Assembly (NCBI RefSeq): GCF_018555455.1
Contig: NZ_JAFEJU010000009.1
Span: 1-64,000 of the forward strand
Source of the DNA: Bifidobacterium colobi
GTDB lineage: Bacteria; Actinomycetota; Actinomycetes; Actinomycetales; Bifidobacteriaceae
Direction: 5' to 3'
Length of the DNA stretch: 64,000 bases
Shown piece by piece: positions 63,042 to 64,000 of this stretch. Position 1 is the first letter of the stretch. Every line of letters starts with the position of its first letter. Position numbers and translations under genes: made by a program. The notes beneath the pieces were generated by a model. It was not told the DNA's origin. It saw only the letters and a program-made list of their open reading frames with translations, and did no database searches.

Positions 63042-63998
63042 TTACCGAGTTTTGGGAACACCGGCGCAAAGCAACTTTGACTCCAGCCGACCGGGCGTCA
63101 CTACATCTTCAAAGAAGATATGCACTATCGCAGTGACACCTTGACTTTTCAGATGGTTCTCGCGTCGCCTCTCATATTCAAGTTTCGCCTGAATACTGGC
63201 GCGGCTCTGATTACTGGCATCAGCATATTTGGCCATGCCATCAAACTCCGCCACGATAATACGACCATCGGCCAGCTGCCAACAGCAATCGACCCTATAC
63301 GGCATTGAAGGATTATCCGGATTATCGAATTCCATTTGGAGCGTGGGGCGCATAAAGCAACGCTCCATGGCCACACCTCTCATCAACGATTCCCCACCGT
63401 TCTCACTACGCGGATCCGTATAGGTCAGCAGCCTTCCCACAGCTTGCTCGTAACAAACATATTGCGTTGCAGCTTGTTGAATCTCGTCAACAGTAGTTAA
63501 TTGCATGCGCAACGCCGAATCATACATAGCTAAAGCTTGGGGGAAAGGAAACATCGCACAATCCAGTAAAGTACGGACGGGAGTCGTAACCAACAGTTCA
63601 CCGCATTCCTTAACCGGTATTTGATTCATATATATTCGCTGCAGGTGCCGCTCGTCCTTTTTACTTCCTGGGCTTTTATCCGATGCTATATACACCATCC
63701 CGTTATGCATAGTGAATGGATGCTGAAGCCCATACGCACATGCGGCGCTCAAGCTTGCAAACACCCATTGCGGATGCATCTTGGCCAATGCTCGGATCGT
63801 ATGCATCGACCGCTGTTCTACATCCAATCCCTGCCAATATGCACATCGCATATAGAGATTGCAATATGGGGAGACAAGCTCTCCTGCCATCAGACGACGG
63901 CGCAGTGCTTGTCTCTGCGCATGATTCCTGCCATAGGCGCAGCGCTGTTCAGTTTCTGCCCGCAGTAGCAATGCGGATATTTCTTTATGCTCTTTCAT
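63042..63998 (-). CDS. AbiEi-like HTH protein fused to a PD-(D/E)XK-like nuclease domain
   Basis: 318 residues; the start at 63998 is two bases from the window edge, so it may begin further out. The N-terminal half (RRRLMAGELVSPYCNLYMR, WVFASLSAACAYGLQHP, ELLVTTPVRTLLDCA) follows the AbiEi antitoxin pattern. The C-terminal third has SENGGESLMRG, RVDCCWQLADGRIIVAEFDGMAKY and RRRENHLKSQG, the E..D..ExK-like order of a Vsr/DUF559-type nuclease fold. Such fusions are frequent orphans in actinobacteria. The role is unknown, possibly defence-related. Confidence 0.65.
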   Translation of the reverse strand: MKEHKEISALLLRAETEQRCAYGRNHAQRQALRRRLMAGELVSPYCNLYMRCAYWQGLDVEQRSMHTIRALAKMHPQWVFASLSAACAYGLQHPFTMHNGMVYIASDKSPGSKKDERHLQRIYMNQIPVKECGELLVTTPVRTLLDCAMFPFPQALAMYDSALRMQLTTVDEIQQAATQYVCYEQAVGRLLTYTDPRSENGGESLMRGVAMERCFMRPTLQMEFDNPDNPSMPYRVDCCWQLADGRIIVAEFDGMAKYADASNQSRASIQAKLEYERRRENHLKSQGVTAIVHIFFEDVVTPGRLESKLLCAGVPKTR

Positions 63999-64000
63999 GT

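Overview
The window looks like a stretch of a Bifidobacterium chromosome, most probably Bifidobacterium longum. This rests on high-GC actinobacterial coding, LacI-type control of many sugar genes, GPH-type sugar symporters, and a GH39/GH127/GH36 plus ABC-importer locus of the kind used on plant arabinogalactan protein. There are about 34 intact or partial protein genes, two interrupted genes, one tRNA-Ala, and an unusually rich set of intergenic palindromes and arrays. No rRNA, phage, IS transposase or CRISPR system was seen.

Layout. 1-13.4 kb is a cell-envelope block. It holds the 3' end of a protein with a possible cell-wall-binding tail, two GT2 glycosyltransferases flanking a membrane protein whose frame is broken at a run of 8 T, two large secreted wall hydrolases (an amidase and a GH25 muramidase) sharing the same lectin plus CWB2 tail, a membrane acyltransferase and an LCP ligase. 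The first 8 kb is clearly more AT-rich than the rest. 13.7-25.8 kb holds an FtsX-like permease with an ATPase that has lost its Walker A motif, an HD hydrolase, a class II glutamine amidotransferase, a Kup potassium transporter, a TatD nuclease, and a LacI regulator with a GPH transporter. 26-33.6 kb holds a GPH transporter with a very large intracellular GH2 enzyme, an orphan sugar-binding lipoprotein, and a 58-residue hydrophobic peptide gene; phased TTTGCCA repeats lie upstream of these. 34-42 kb holds metG, an AbiEi-like gene, an LRV-like gene, rsmI, tRNA-Ala(CGC), a third GPH-type transporter and apbE. 42-46.8 kb is a MarR-controlled heterodimeric ABC exporter. 47-58.8 kb is the glycan locus. 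59-64 kb holds a tiny Cys/His protein, two divergent amino-acid permeases and an AbiEi/nuclease-like fusion.

How the genes work together. In the glycan locus a secreted, membrane-anchored GH39 enzyme would release a disaccharide from the polymer. The binding lipoprotein and two permeases would import it, and cytoplasmic GH127 and GH36 would split it. A LacI repressor gene is divergent from the importer, and a 16-bp palindrome is shared between its start region and the GH36 promoter. In this strain the GH39 gene carries one in-frame TGA, so the outermost step looks lost while the uptake and intracellular steps remain intact.

Non-coding highlights. (i) A 7-unit array of 41-nt pseudo-palindromes at a 52-nt period (41977-42329). 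(ii) Two copies of a ~208-nt nested inverted-repeat element with a structurally conserved but sequence-divergent apical hairpin. (iii) Five copies of a perfect or near-perfect palindrome with core TTTCTCTCACTGA and variable self-complementary flanks. (iv) Helically phased TTTGCCA repeats. (v) A cluster of DnaA-box-like sites far from any replication gene. (vi) A four-site AAGTTCAA cluster and an 11-nt CATATG ladder between the amino-acid permeases. All assignments come from reading the sequence; no database search was run.
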